From positions 124,001-188,000 of the forward strand of contig BCIV01000004.1 in the NCBI GenBank assembly GCA_001600055.1: a DNA stretch of 64,000 nucleotides, written 5' to 3'. How positions within the stretch are numbered: the stretch's first letter is position 1; each line of letters opens with the position of its first letter. The translations under genes were made by a program, and so were the position numbers. Below are positions 1 through 10,807 of this stretch, piece after piece. Source of the DNA: Filobasidium wieringae (lineage: Eukaryota; Basidiomycota; Tremellomycetes; Filobasidiales; Filobasidiaceae). The notes beneath the pieces are model-generated. The model searched no databases. It saw nothing but the letters and a program-made list of their open reading frames with translations, and was not told the DNA's origin.

Positions 1-1
1 C

Positions 2-1193
2 TTTGCGCATGCATACGATGGACATGTGTTCAGGTCTAAAGACGGTATGTCTATGTGTCAAGGAGATATGAACAAGACCAGCTGAACCGATCGGCCATGC
101 CAGGACAAGAATTCCAAGCGGTCGTTGAATTCGCACCAGCTCAGAAGATTCCGGTCTCCAAATCCAAACCAAGAGTAGATGCTAGACAGGGAACTATCGA
201 TTCTGGTATGTCCAAGCGGTTTCGAGGCGTTAGATCCCTACTAATTAGCTGGAATGCCAGACCCAGATTTCCTCTCGTTCATGGAACTGCTTAGTGCCCC
301 TATTGTCAAGCAAGACATCTCGGTTCCAGAAGGTCAGTTCGAACATGAAGAGCTCTTTCAGATCAAGTCTAATTTGCTTGTGCTCAGTCCGACCAGAGCA
401 ACCCAAGTCTACGCCTCTGCTGGACCATCTGCGAGAAGTCCGCCAAGCGAAGAAAGCTCCTGCTGCTAGCTCGTCCGCCAACCGCTCAGGCCAAGCTCTG
501 TTTTCAGATGGCAAAGGGAAGGACAAAGGGAAGGGCAAGGAAAATACGAATGGAAAAGGCTCCAAGGGGAACAAGGCCAATCAGCAGACCAGCAAGGAAG
601 GAGGAAAACAGCAGAAGAAGGATGGCAATAAACGACAAGCTCCTCCTCATGTACCTTTACCGGCTCAAAGGGAAGACGTTAAGATTCAAACAAATCCTGC
701 TCGGCAGGGTGTACAGGCCGGTCAACAGCCCGGAAAGGTGCAAATCCTGCAACGAGCTGGGGGACAAGGAAAACCAAGCGGCAATGTCAACGTAACAGCA
801 TCTGGTGGAAAACCTCCTTCGAGATCTGCATCCCCTCTTCCTCCTACAGACATACCCAAATCCAATCCACCTGCCAAGCTAAATAAACCGAACGCGCCCA
901 CGAAAGGCAAGGGGGAAGGAACGCGTCAGCGTCCTGGAGCAATGTTAGGAGGTGGAAAAGCGCTTTTGTCGGCTGCACTGAACGCAAGTCAACAACAATC
1001 ACAGAACCGAGCACCTAGTCAAGTCGGACCTCAAGGAGGCCGATCAGTAGTTGATGGTGGGGACGGAGGAAATAAAGACGATTCTGCCGAGAAACGAAAA
1101 CGGACCAGAACAAGAGGAGGCGCCGGGAAGAAGAAGGACGCTGGGGACGGACCGGCAACAGAGACAGTCTCGAGCGCAAGAATCGATGATTGA
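2..1193 (+). CDS. UPF3: UPF3 (Smg4/UPF3 family), 5'-truncated by window edge
   Basis: Nonsense-mediated decay factor; in other eukaryotes it bridges the exon junction complex or the ribosome to UPF2. Exons 2..44, 104..205, 261..332 and 388..1193 join in frame. The first exons encode the second half of the UPF3 RNP-type domain (a YDGHVF segment, then a VVEFAPAQK strand, then GTIDSDPDF), followed by the conserved TPLLDHLREVRQAKK helix. The rest (about 240 residues) is Lys/Gly/Gln-rich, looks disordered and ends in a basic RKRTRTRGG stretch, as is common for the UPF3 tail. Start and N-terminal half lie outside the window. The stop is 48 bp from the convergent neighbour's stop, so the 3' ends may overlap. 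Family assignment is firm; the tail is not conserved enough to add evidence. Confidence 0.88.
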
Positions 1194-1241
1194 GCGTTCT
1201 CAACCGATCAAACATATGTGGTTCCAAACGCTACAGTGTTT

Positions 1242-3182
1242 TCAACGCCTGTTCAGGAGAGCGGTATCATTTATCATCCTCTGATCACCTGAACCAACAC
1301 TATTGGCCAATGAAGACGGCAGCGAAACGCCACTGCTGGCGCTTTGACTCGCTGTTCGTGAGCGGCTTGATATAGATGATCCAAGGGTACTCAATGCCGT
1401 TGTTTCGTACGAATTCGGCAGCGTGCTGGTACCTGCTATAGTCGAGAGCCCTGGTCCAGACGAGGCGAGCGAAGATGACGCTCCGGAGGAAGCGCTTGAT
1501 CCTGCGGATGATCCGTTTGATGTGCCTCGGGACGACCCGCTTGTACCGCTACGGGCGGAATTATTATTAGATTGCATATTGGAGCCTGAATCAGCTTGGT
1601 CGTCTGTATGGTTCTTGCTTTCCTCTCCTCCTGCTGATTCCATAAGACTGGAAGTCAAGAGCTCAGGACGTATGGGTGAGATAGTCGGGCTTTTCTGGAC
1701 TGGCGAGGGTATCGCTGCGTTGTGCTGTTTACCGGTATCTACCAGTATCTTCCTCCCTCTCAGTTTCCGATTGCTTTTATGGGATATGCTTGACGAGCTA
1801 AATGCAGACGGTTTGAATTGTGCATTGTCTAGCTTGTTGCGTTGGTGTCTAGGGTCCGGTCGGGCATCGTCTTGCTGATCGTCAAGCTCCAACACTGGTC
1901 TCTCCATCCCTTCAACTACAAGTCTCGGTCGTCGTCTTCTACCTGAAACATATACATCAAAAGAGTACAAACAGAATCAATCCTCCTTCTCTACAACCTC
2001 GTCCTGAGGAACGTCCTCACCAGCTTCTTTCCCTTCATCGATTTCCTTTGGCTTATCAGATTGCTTCTCCTTGTCGCCCTTTGCCTCACCAACAGCTTCC
2101 TTCTTATCCCCAGTCTCTTGGCCTTTACTACCCGTCTTTCCTTCTTCTTTCACCTCATCGATACTCGCGGCTTTCTCGACCAAATCATCGAACATGTGAA
2201 CTTTGACCTTGATCCCTGCGCTGGTGTATTTCTCCGGGACCTCTAAATCCTGTTCCTTGAAACATCCAGCGACCTTCTCCAATAGCCTTTCCTGTTTCTC
2301 TTGTTCCGTCTCCACTCCCTGTTTCTCACAATACTCTACCCGAGAATCCCGGGTCTTGAACCATTGTCGAAGACACATTTCGCTGCCCGTACGGTAGAAA
2401 TACAGGTTATCGTTGAGTCGTTTGAAATCTTGGAACCAGACGTGGAACTGTTGGGATGGGGAGGCGGTGTTGAGTAGAGCGATCAGGTCTTCTAGATCGT
2501 CTTTACTGTCTTGCTTGAGCTATCAACGGGAAGCGCAATTAAGGTGGTTGTCATGTGTCAGTAAGAGCAATGAAAAGAAGGAGGGAAATAAGCTACTGAC
2601 CTCGCTTAATTCACGGGCACAAACGAAAACCATCCTCTCATCCGGGATCCAATGGAGTGCTCTAAACCTAGCCAGTCCCTCTGCATAATTCCTCCCCAAC
2701 TCCTCGAAAAGATCCAGAAACTCCACCTCGGGTCCTTTCTTTCCCGGCTCGTATTTCTTGATGTTGGCCGTATCGCGGGAATAGCCTGGAGCGAAGGGGG
2801 CCACACAGGTGATCTCGGAAGAAACGATATCCTCTGATACTTGCTGTAACACCGGTCGAGCTGAAGAGAGGATGGAGAGGAGGGAAGAAACGTTGGGGAG
2901 CAAGTGGGTGGGGACTTGTCGTTCTTGTTGACGCATTTGCCATTCGGTACTGTTATCCGCGTCTTTACGGGCTCGTTTCCTTTCGCGGGAAGCCATCGCT
3001 AGTTCCTGCGAATCATTGGATATGGGATTAGAGTCAGTCAGGGTAAGATGATGAGGAACCGAAAAAGGTCTTACCCTTTGTTTCTGTTTCCTGATCTCCA
3101 TCTCGGCGAGCTCCTTCTCGATATCTGCATTCATGGTATCGAGCAGCGCTGGAAGAGGATGATCCTTGATCTCGGTGGACAT
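1242..3182 (-). CDS. Unrecognised protein, coiled coil plus Ser-rich tail
   Basis: I do not recognise this protein. Proposed exons (reverse) 3182..3075, 2519-end exon after 3005..2601, 2519..2021 and 1942..1242 sum to 1713 nt, i.e. 570 residues with the frame kept. The N-terminus is a charged helix (MNADIEKELAEMEIRKQKQ) followed by a basic RERKRARK patch; the middle is hydrophobic/helical with an aromatic-rich segment (HVWFQDF, LYFYR, QWF) that looks like a folded domain; then an acidic Lys/Glu stretch. The last exon is Ser/Gly/Thr-rich and disordered. If the last intron (1943..2020) is not spliced, translation stops at 1977 and the Ser-rich tail is lost. The ATG at 3182 was chosen because it heads the longest open exon; another ATG lies 9 nt upstream. 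Nuclear location is only a guess from the basic patch. Confidence 0.6.
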
Positions 3183-3907
3183 ATTTATCAATCGTCAAGG
3201 TGCTTTGTCGAACTGCAGGGCGGTGTTGGAGATACAAGGATCGGAGCATGAAAGAATATCACATGAGAATTACGTAGCATGGTCTCTTATATAGTTTCCC
3301 TTTGAGATGACTTCCTTTTACGATCTCCCCCTGTACTGAAACGCTGACCTGAAACGACAACACGTTCATATCACGTGATCATCTGGTAAGCGTTGCGCGC
3401 GCACCCAGCATTTTCTGCACAAAATTGTAAGTAATAGGGGTAGTCCGATATGCGCGTGGAGTATATTTGAGCCTATTTTTTACGCTTTCTTAGCGTTTTT
3501 ACGCGGGCTTTTCATTGGTCAGTCTTCATTATCCAGTTTCCGCTGTCATATGAAATCCACTCTGAGGAGCAAAAAGAGTGTCACTACTAAGCTACTACTG
3601 GAACTATTGCTGCTATGCTGTTGTAAACTGTAAGTCAATCAAGCGAGCAAGCGAGGGTGAATGCTTGTGATGCCCGAGCCGTGAGCAAGCGCTAAATTAC
3701 CTGAGCAACGTACGACCGGGCCGGAGTTCGGAGAAAGGTCGGAAGTGTAGTTGAAACACGCCATGTGACCTTGTGTTTGGTATCTTCGGTGGATTGCAAT
3801 TGACCGCTGAGCGCTGAGCTACTTGTACTCGAATCGACGTACTCTACAAATCAACATGTAATGTATGTATCACCACTTCATCTGCATCTGCACACACACG
3901 TCTCACC
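3183..3907. promoter_or_regulatory. Intergenic region, probable divergent promoter
   Basis: 725 bp between two divergent genes. It holds a TATA-like TATATAG near 3288, a TCACGTGATC palindrome (bHLH/E-box core CACGTG at 3372..3377), and a cluster of CGG/CCG trinucleotides around 3716..3742, including two direct CGG copies spaced by four bases. No coding exon was seen. The assignment of any element to either gene is inference. Confidence 0.4.
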
Positions 3908-6900
3908 ATGCGTTTCTCAGACGGATTATGGCTCAAACGAACAGGCGTAAACTTCCGTGGAGGTGTGGAAGTAGCCGAGATCCTTGAACAGAGCGATAAC
4001 GGTATCGAGCTCTTGGTCGCTTGTCGTCATGTCGAGAACCGAGGTCAGAGCATGGATGGTGAGTTACCGAATCGTTTTTCCGTATCTTTACTACCTTGCT
4101 GAGTATAACCAAATTATAGGCCCGCTTTTGACCATCAAGATTTCTAGTCCTGCGGATGATATCGTCAAAGTCCGAGTGGACCATTACAAAGTTCGTTGAA
4201 CTCATCTTCACATCAGGATGTCATTCAGTTGACAATCGTCCCATTTCTAGGGAGTTTATAACAAGGGACCAAGCTTCGAGCTTTTCCCGGATGGCAAACC
4301 TCCCACCCCTTCAACTTCGCTCAAAACCACCTCGGAATCACTCACGTTCACCTCCGGCTCTCTCTCCACGGAAATCAACACCACCGCCTCTTCCTATTCT
4401 CTCTCTTTCAACAGCGCTGCGTCGTCAGAGAAGAGCGCTCCTCTTTTCTTATGCTCCACCGAACCAAAAGGGACTGCCGTAATAGACGTCCCCGTCTCGC
4501 ATGTCAGTTCGCAGATGTCCGAATCCTCTGTCCTCGAGACCGGCTCGGATGCTCTCCGTGGAACTTACTCACAGAGGACGGAAGGGAAGGGATCAGATGT
4601 GAGGTTCATGCTTAATGAGCTCAGCTTGAGTGTGGGGGAGACGATTTATGGGTTGGGCGAAAGGTTTGGACCTTTGGTTAAGAATGGAGGATGTCATTCT
4701 ATCTGGAACATGGGTATGTTTCCTGCTCGAGCTTCCTCTCTTTCTTTTTTCATTTGAATAATGACGATTCTCTTGATATGTGTGTACAGATGGAGGCACC
4801 TCTTCGCAACAAGCATATAAGAACGTCCCCTTCTACCTCTCCTCCCGAGGCTACGGTATCTTCGTGAACCATCCGGAAGAAGTGGAATTCGAAGTCGGTG
4901 CAGAGAAATGCAGTAAAGTCGGATTCAGCGTTCGAGGAGAAGGATTGGAATACTACGTGATCAATGGGGGTGGAAGTCTGAAAAAGGTTTTGGAGAGGTA
5001 TTGTTTGTTAACTGGGAAACCTGCGTGAGTCTAAAGAGTACCATAGTTATCAGTCGGGTGGGGAAAGAAGAGCTGATAAGGTTTCGGAATAGCCTTCCAC
5101 CTGCCTGGACCTTTGGGCTGTACATGTCCACTTCGTTCACTACTTCTTACGATGAGAAGACAGTCTCCGGTTTCCTCCAAGGGATGCAGGAACGAGAATG
5201 CTACACCCGAGTCCTCCATTTGGATTGCTAGTAAGTGGAAAACAAGATACCGCCCATCGGCAGACTTCTAGCTTATCCGGATCATCTATCAGTTGGATGA
5301 AAGCATACGATTGGTGTTCATTCCAATTCGACGACAAGGCTTTCCCCGATCCTGCTAGCTATTTGAAAACGGTCAAGGACAAGTACAACGTCAAGGTGTG
5401 CGTTTGGATCAATCCTTATATCTGTAAGCAGTGTGTTAGATCACAGGTCCGGTCGATATTGAAAGATCGTCTGATGTTGATAGCCCAACGAGCTCATCTT
5501 TTCGAAGAGGGAGTCAAGAATGGGTATTTCTTGAAAAAGGAGAACGGCGATATCTGGCAGTGAGCCTTTCCTTTTGAGCGCTATATGCGGATCGAGGTTT
5601 ACAGACTGGTCTGGGATAGATGGGATCTTTGGCAACCCGGTATGGCTTATGTCGACTTTACCAACCCAGATGCCTGCACCTGGTACGTCAAGCAGCTCGA
5701 AGGCTTGATGGATATCGGGGTCGATACTTTCAAGACCGATTTTGGTGAGAGGATCCCTCATATCGGAGTCAAATGGCACGACGGAAGCGATCCTCGAAAG
5801 ATGCACAAGTAGGTCGATTGTGGTATCGATACCGTACTCGCGCTAATCGCGCGCACCGATCCTAGCTATTATGCTTTCATCTACAACGACCTGGTATTCA
5901 AGACGATCGAAAAGCGGTTGGGAAAAAACAACGCCGCTGTCTTCGCCCGAGCTGCTACTGCTGGAGGACAGAGGTTCCCTGTTCACGTAAGCGTCAGGTC
6001 CTCGTTGGAAGTCGTGCGCTTGTTGATTAACCCAGAGCTAAACAGTGGGGAGGCGATTGCGAATCGACCTACCAAGCTATGGCAGAATCATTACGAGGTG
6101 GTCTGAGTTTGACTAGCTCTGGTTTCGCTTACTGGTCGCACGATATTGGTGGCTTCGAAGTAAGCGCTACCTGTCCAGCGAGAAACCTGGTCTGTAGACT
6201 GATGAACCTTGATATCGATAGGGTCTTCCACCTGCTGCAGTATTCATGCGTTGGGTCGCGTTTGGCTTGTTCTCTTCGCACGTGAGTACAGGTCAGACAG
6301 GAGACACTGGACTCGGCTAAGTATCATCGTTCTAGTCTCGTCTTCATGGATCACGATCCTACCGAGTTCCTTGGTTATACGATACCGACGGGAAAGACGA
6401 GGCCTCAAAGGTCTTGGCTATCATGGTCAAGGCCAAACTCAGATTGATGCCCTACTTGTACGCGCAGGTGAGTCCGCCACACCCAACCGGTTGAGTGGAT
6501 AAATTGTCTAATCGGGTTCTACGCCTTAGGCAATCAAATCCCATGAAACTGGTATACCCATGATGCGTGCAATGATCGTCGAGTTCCCTGAAGATCCCAC
6601 TGCACAATACCTGGATAAGCAGTAGTAAGCCCTAACGTGGACTATATATCGTTTTCAAAGGCTGACCTAGAGGATTCTCGCATAGCATGTTGGGCGACAT
6701 CATCTTGGTCGCACCGGTCTTCTCGGATTCCACTGCTAGCTTCTACTTGCCCGAGGGAAAATGGACCTGGTGAGTCGAATCGCAACTGGTATCGAAATGC
6801 GCGACTTAAACCACACCCGACAGTTTCTGGACGAACAACGTCGTGACCGGACCTAGGTGGATCAAGAAAGAAAACTACCCGTTCACAGCTATTCCAGTCT

Positions 6901-7148
6901 TTGTACGGGAGAACACCGTTCTTCTGCTGGGACCTGAGGATGTTACCGTTCCCGACTATAAATTCGCCGAAATCGGTGTTGAAGTCAGGAAATATCAGGT
7001 AGCTGCCGATGCTGACTTTGAGGTACCTGTACCTTCCGGTGAAGGATCCGAATGGGTTGGCAAGATCAAAGTCAAAGGTGGAGAAGTTCAGGGTGAGGGA
7101 GTCAAAATTGGTAGTATTAGCGAGATGAAAGTAGAAAAGGATCTGTAG
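3908..7148 (+). CDS. GH31 alpha-xylosidase (YicI type)
   Basis: Retaining glycoside hydrolase that removes alpha-xylosyl residues, for example from isoprimeverose or xyloglucan oligosaccharides. Fifteen exons (3908..4058, 4120..4190, 4251..4713, 4790..5024, 5093..5230, 5293..5423, 5484..5559, 5620..5808, 5866..5986, 6046..6159, 6222..6281, 6336..6467, 6530..6624, 6686..6769, 6824..7148) give 794 residues in one frame. The whole length is collinear with bacterial YicI-type enzymes (about 770 residues). The nucleophile Asp462 sits in KTDFGE and the acid/base Asp529 in WGGDCES; the spacing of 67 fits the family. The substrate pocket motifs VWINPY, WQPGMAY and HDIGGFE are present. I see no signal peptide, so the enzyme is probably cytosolic and would act on imported sugars. 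Alpha-xylosidase rather than alpha-glucosidase is inferred from the subfamily motifs. Confidence 0.9.
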
Positions 7149-7336
7149 AGGGAGAGCCCATATATAGGCGTTTGTACCAAGCGGGAACGATAGAGGATCG
7201 ACAAAGAACAGATATGTATAACAACATTGTTTTCCCAAACACAAAATCAAACTGTCGTTTCGCTCGAACGCCTCACCCCGTGCGACTCGCTGCTCGCCCC
7301 GCAATCTCTTCCCCTAACAAAGCCGAAATCTCGAGA

Positions 7337-8981
7337 TCATTCTTCTTCCATAGCGCTCTCCTCCGCACGTCTGATTCCCAAGCTCAAATTGCTGGGTTTG
7401 ACGGGACTACTGCTCATCCCCGAGATCGACCCGGAGCGTTCCTTGAATCCACCTTCACCCAAGGCGAAAGGGTTTGCGCTTGGGTCTCTTAGGTTACTAG
7501 GAGAAGCGGGGTTGCTCGATTGGGAGACCGAGTGGTGGTGATTGATGGGGAAGGATGAAGGGGGTACTGATCCGCTAGTATGCAAGGGAGAATAAGATAC
7601 GGGTGGGGATACTCTTGCGCTGTACAGATCGAGGTACGGTCAGCCCTTTGTTTAGTGAAGCATCTTTATCAAAGCACAAAGCACTCACGTATCCTGAACG
7701 GCCGATCCACTCAACCCAATCTTACTCGCACTGACTCCCACCCCACTTCCCTCCCTCTTGGCACTGAAGCTATGTCCTTGCACAGCTGCTACGCCCGCTC
7801 CGAAACTAGTGCTGGGGCTCAGTCCTCCCGAAGGAGAAGGAGATCCATTGTTTGGTCGACCGCCGGTACCAGCATTGGGGGAAGACCCGAGTGCTGGGTG
7901 AGAGGAGGGAGAGTGAGAGGTCGAGCGGGTAGAAGTTCGGTTAGCGGATGGAGAGTGGTTCACTGCCGAAGCGTTTCCACCGGGAATTGGAAGACCTTTG
8001 GGAGTAGGGGAAGCGGGGGGTTGCGAAGAAGAGAAAGAACCGGCCGGTTGAGGGGTAGGGGGAATCATTGTAGAACTCGTAGGGGATGACGAAAGCGAAG
8101 GTGGTTGAGCGTGAGGCAACCTTTGGGACATGAAGCCGGCATGGGTCAACACCTCGCTCGGTCTATATCAGCCATCCATGCTACTCAGACTCACCTCTCA
8201 GGAGTAGCCCTCTCCAAACCTTCCATGCCCCTCAACCCTTCTCCAGATCCAGGTAGAGATCCAACCGAATCAGGGGAAGCAACACCAGCCTGTTGCATAG
8301 CGTAATCACCGGAATCGAAGTATTTCCTTTCCTACCGAGCGAAACGACAAAGCGAAATCAGGTCAGATCGTTAAATGTTCTCCCCCTCCCAAGAGGAGCA
8401 TAAGAGGTACGATTGTGAGCAAAAGAGGACGAACCTTCATTCCGCTTAACATGCTCTTCTTCATTGGCAACTTCCCGTACTTCTCTACCAACTTCTTTTC
8501 CTGCTCATCCATGATCTGTCGCAGCAAACCGTTCAACCGAGAAACAGAGCAAGCGTATGAAGATAGAATACGGTGAGTTCGGGAGATAGATAGACGTAAA
8601 GTCATGACAAGGCTTACGGAAGGATCCTTCTGCGCTTGCGATTGCTACAATGGAATACAAACAAGGTTAGTTGTCGTCGAACATATATTGAGGGTTTTTG
8701 CAAGTCAAGATTATATTTTGCAGGTTGAAGGGTATTGAATGGTTTCGCCAGGCAGAGTCTGATTTTTTCCTTGATAGGTTTCACTTAGATACTCTTCGGG
8801 CCCAAGTCTGGGTCAGGCTGAACGGTTCGTGTTGCCTCGTATTTCGTGTCCAGCTCGTCGACTTAGTGGTCTCGGAGCAGCCCAAAGGATCTTTCTTGAA
8901 TGCTGGTATTCCACGGCCTCTCCACTCCATCGACCGACCGAGCGACCGGACATACAAACTCACCTTAAGTAGAGGATTCAT
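7337..8981 (-). CDS. igo1: Endosulfine / Igo1-family PP2A-B55 inhibitor
   Basis: Small phosphoprotein that, when phosphorylated by Greatwall/Rim15 kinase, inhibits PP2A-B55 and so supports mitotic entry or nutrient-starvation responses. Exons (reverse) 8981..8964, 8644..8618, 8515..8435, 8331..8195, 8162..7689 and 7619..7337 sum to 1020 nt, 339 residues. The core runs from about residue 16 to 60: a helix LVEKYGKLP, then the invariant FDSGDY motif with the phospho-acceptor Ser49. After it comes a Ser/Pro/Asn-rich disordered tail of about 280 residues, much longer than in yeast or animal proteins (about 110-170 in total). The first coding exon is only 18 nt. It lies between an alpha-xylosidase and a sugar transporter, which may be chance. 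Identification rests on the motif, which is distinctive. Confidence 0.88.
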
Positions 8982-10807
8982 CTTTGCTATCTAATTTTCC
9001 TTGATATATGACTCTCGTTCAGATGACTTGTCCTTGAGAAAGCGAGTCCTTCAAGTGCGTGATGGAATGCTTCGAACGTGTGTGTCCCTTGATCGATCGG
9101 GATCGGGTTTGATTTACTTCTGTACGTTATGTATGGGGAAGGAAGAGACCAATCGATATTGCGTGGTACTTGTGATGATCTTCCTTGATTTGTTTCGGGT
9201 GGAAGCTCAAGTGATCCTCGTTGATTATCGATTGATAAGAGGTTGTGGAATGATTTCAGCGTTACTTGACTGTTCGAGTTGCTTGTTCTTGTCAACGCTC
9301 AAGGAGGTATGTAGGTTATCGAGATTGACTGACTAGTATATTTCAATGTAGAACTGATGTGATGATGGCTATCTGAGTGTTAGCTAGTACTTGAACCAGG
9401 TAAATCTGATTTCCATTTCGTGCTAGTGTAGCGAGCGAGTTGCCAACTCGTGACCTCGATTAGGATGATATCATCCACCGAGTCCACCTTAACTACCATT
9501 TCTCTTTCTCACGCGTCGACTTTCAATGATGGGATCAGATTGGGTTCCTTTAGCTCGTACTAGCGCCAGATCTAGTACGAGTGGAGCAATGGCGAATCAC
9601 AGATCGTTTGGTCAACGTTTCTACTTGGTCGAGCACTTCGGGTCGGGTGAGAGTAGCTAGTAGCATGCATTGTGTAAGGGAGGACAAGGTAGACTGGTCA
9701 GATCATGAATGAAAGAAACGCCGAACGTCTATCTACGTCGTCCAATCAGGCCTCTGTAAAACGTGTTGATATACATGATGAAATGGTGTCACAACGGGTA
9801 CTTCCTGTTGCTCCTGCAAGCCCGTTCACCGAGAAACTTGTCAAAGGGTTTCTTCCTACTTTCCTACTCGGAAAAGGTGCATCAGTCCTCCATGTATGGG
9901 GTATGAGCAGCCTAAGAAGTGTGCTTCGTAGACAAAGACATGATTCTGGGTCCATATCAGATACAGAAAGAACTATAAATAATTCCACTACTCTGGGACA
10001 TCATTTTGCCTCAAGGGGGTTGAGCCTGAAACACGTTTCAACAGACCAACGCATGAGAGACATGAGCAACCAGCGCACTTTGATTGTTGCTGTCGACTTC
10101 TCGCTCTATTTCCTCTAAATACACGGGTCATGCGGGTCAACGGATCGTAGCGGAACGGACCAAAACAGTCACTCTTTCTACCATGGCTCAAACCATACGT
10201 CGGATCCGCCAACCCGTGAAACCGCCACACAATCATCCGGGATGCTTGTGCGTGCCGGCGTATGGCGTAGATCGGGAGCTCGGGGCATTCCTCGAGGAAT
10301 CGCAAAAGCAACATGGAAGTGTCGTGCACGATTTTGTCACCTGTTCGAGGATCGGATCACATGCATATCAAACAAAAGCAAAAGAGGCCCAGCGTGGACC
10401 CCGTAGAACGTAAACACTATCAGGTCACATGTTGCATGTCTCCTTTCCCCTCCCCGCCATCCTTTGCGCTACCCCGCTCTTGCCGGCCCGGTAATTCCGG
10501 TCTGAAACTGCTTCGATCTCACATTCCCAAGAGAACTGTCTTGCCCCTCCTCGTCACTCGGTGTGCGCTATCATTGACGTTATCCGTTTAGAAGGTCGGA
10601 CAGGTGGGATTAGCCGGGGTAAGACCGGGCTGCGGTGTGAACCGGTTGAGAGCCGTCGTTGCGTGTGGTCGATCGGGCAGTTGGGAGGTACGGTCTTCGT
10701 CCAGCGCGCGATTCAAATGAGGATATATATGATCAACAACATGTGTTCACTTTTGCTCTGCAAAGCACTCTTCTCATTCGTATTGCACCTTATCCTCGAT
10801 ATCAAAG
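8982..10807. promoter_or_regulatory. 1.8 kb intergenic region with CGG-type inverted repeats
   Basis: The longest gap in the window, upstream of both the igo1 gene (reverse) and the transporter (forward). Open frames here (the longest 137 codons, 9705..10118) lack splice-linked extensions or recognisable domains. Between 10489 and 10644 there are three inverted CGG/CCG pairs: 10489..10499 (spacer 5), 10615..10627 (spacer 7) and 10633..10644 (spacer 6). Such pairs are the usual target of fungal Zn2Cys6 activators. A TATATATG sequence near 10723 lies 85 bp before the transporter ATG. The function is inferred from position and pattern only. Confidence 0.4.

Noticed and set aside
9705..10118. 137-codon open frame in the long intergenic region
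   Set aside because: No domain, no spliced extension and no nearby promoter signal. Could still be a small gene, but I cannot support it.
8982..10807. Hidden transposon or RNA gene in the 1.8 kb gap
   Set aside because: I saw no terminal inverted repeats, target duplications, reverse-transcriptase or transposase motifs, and no tRNA A/B box pair.
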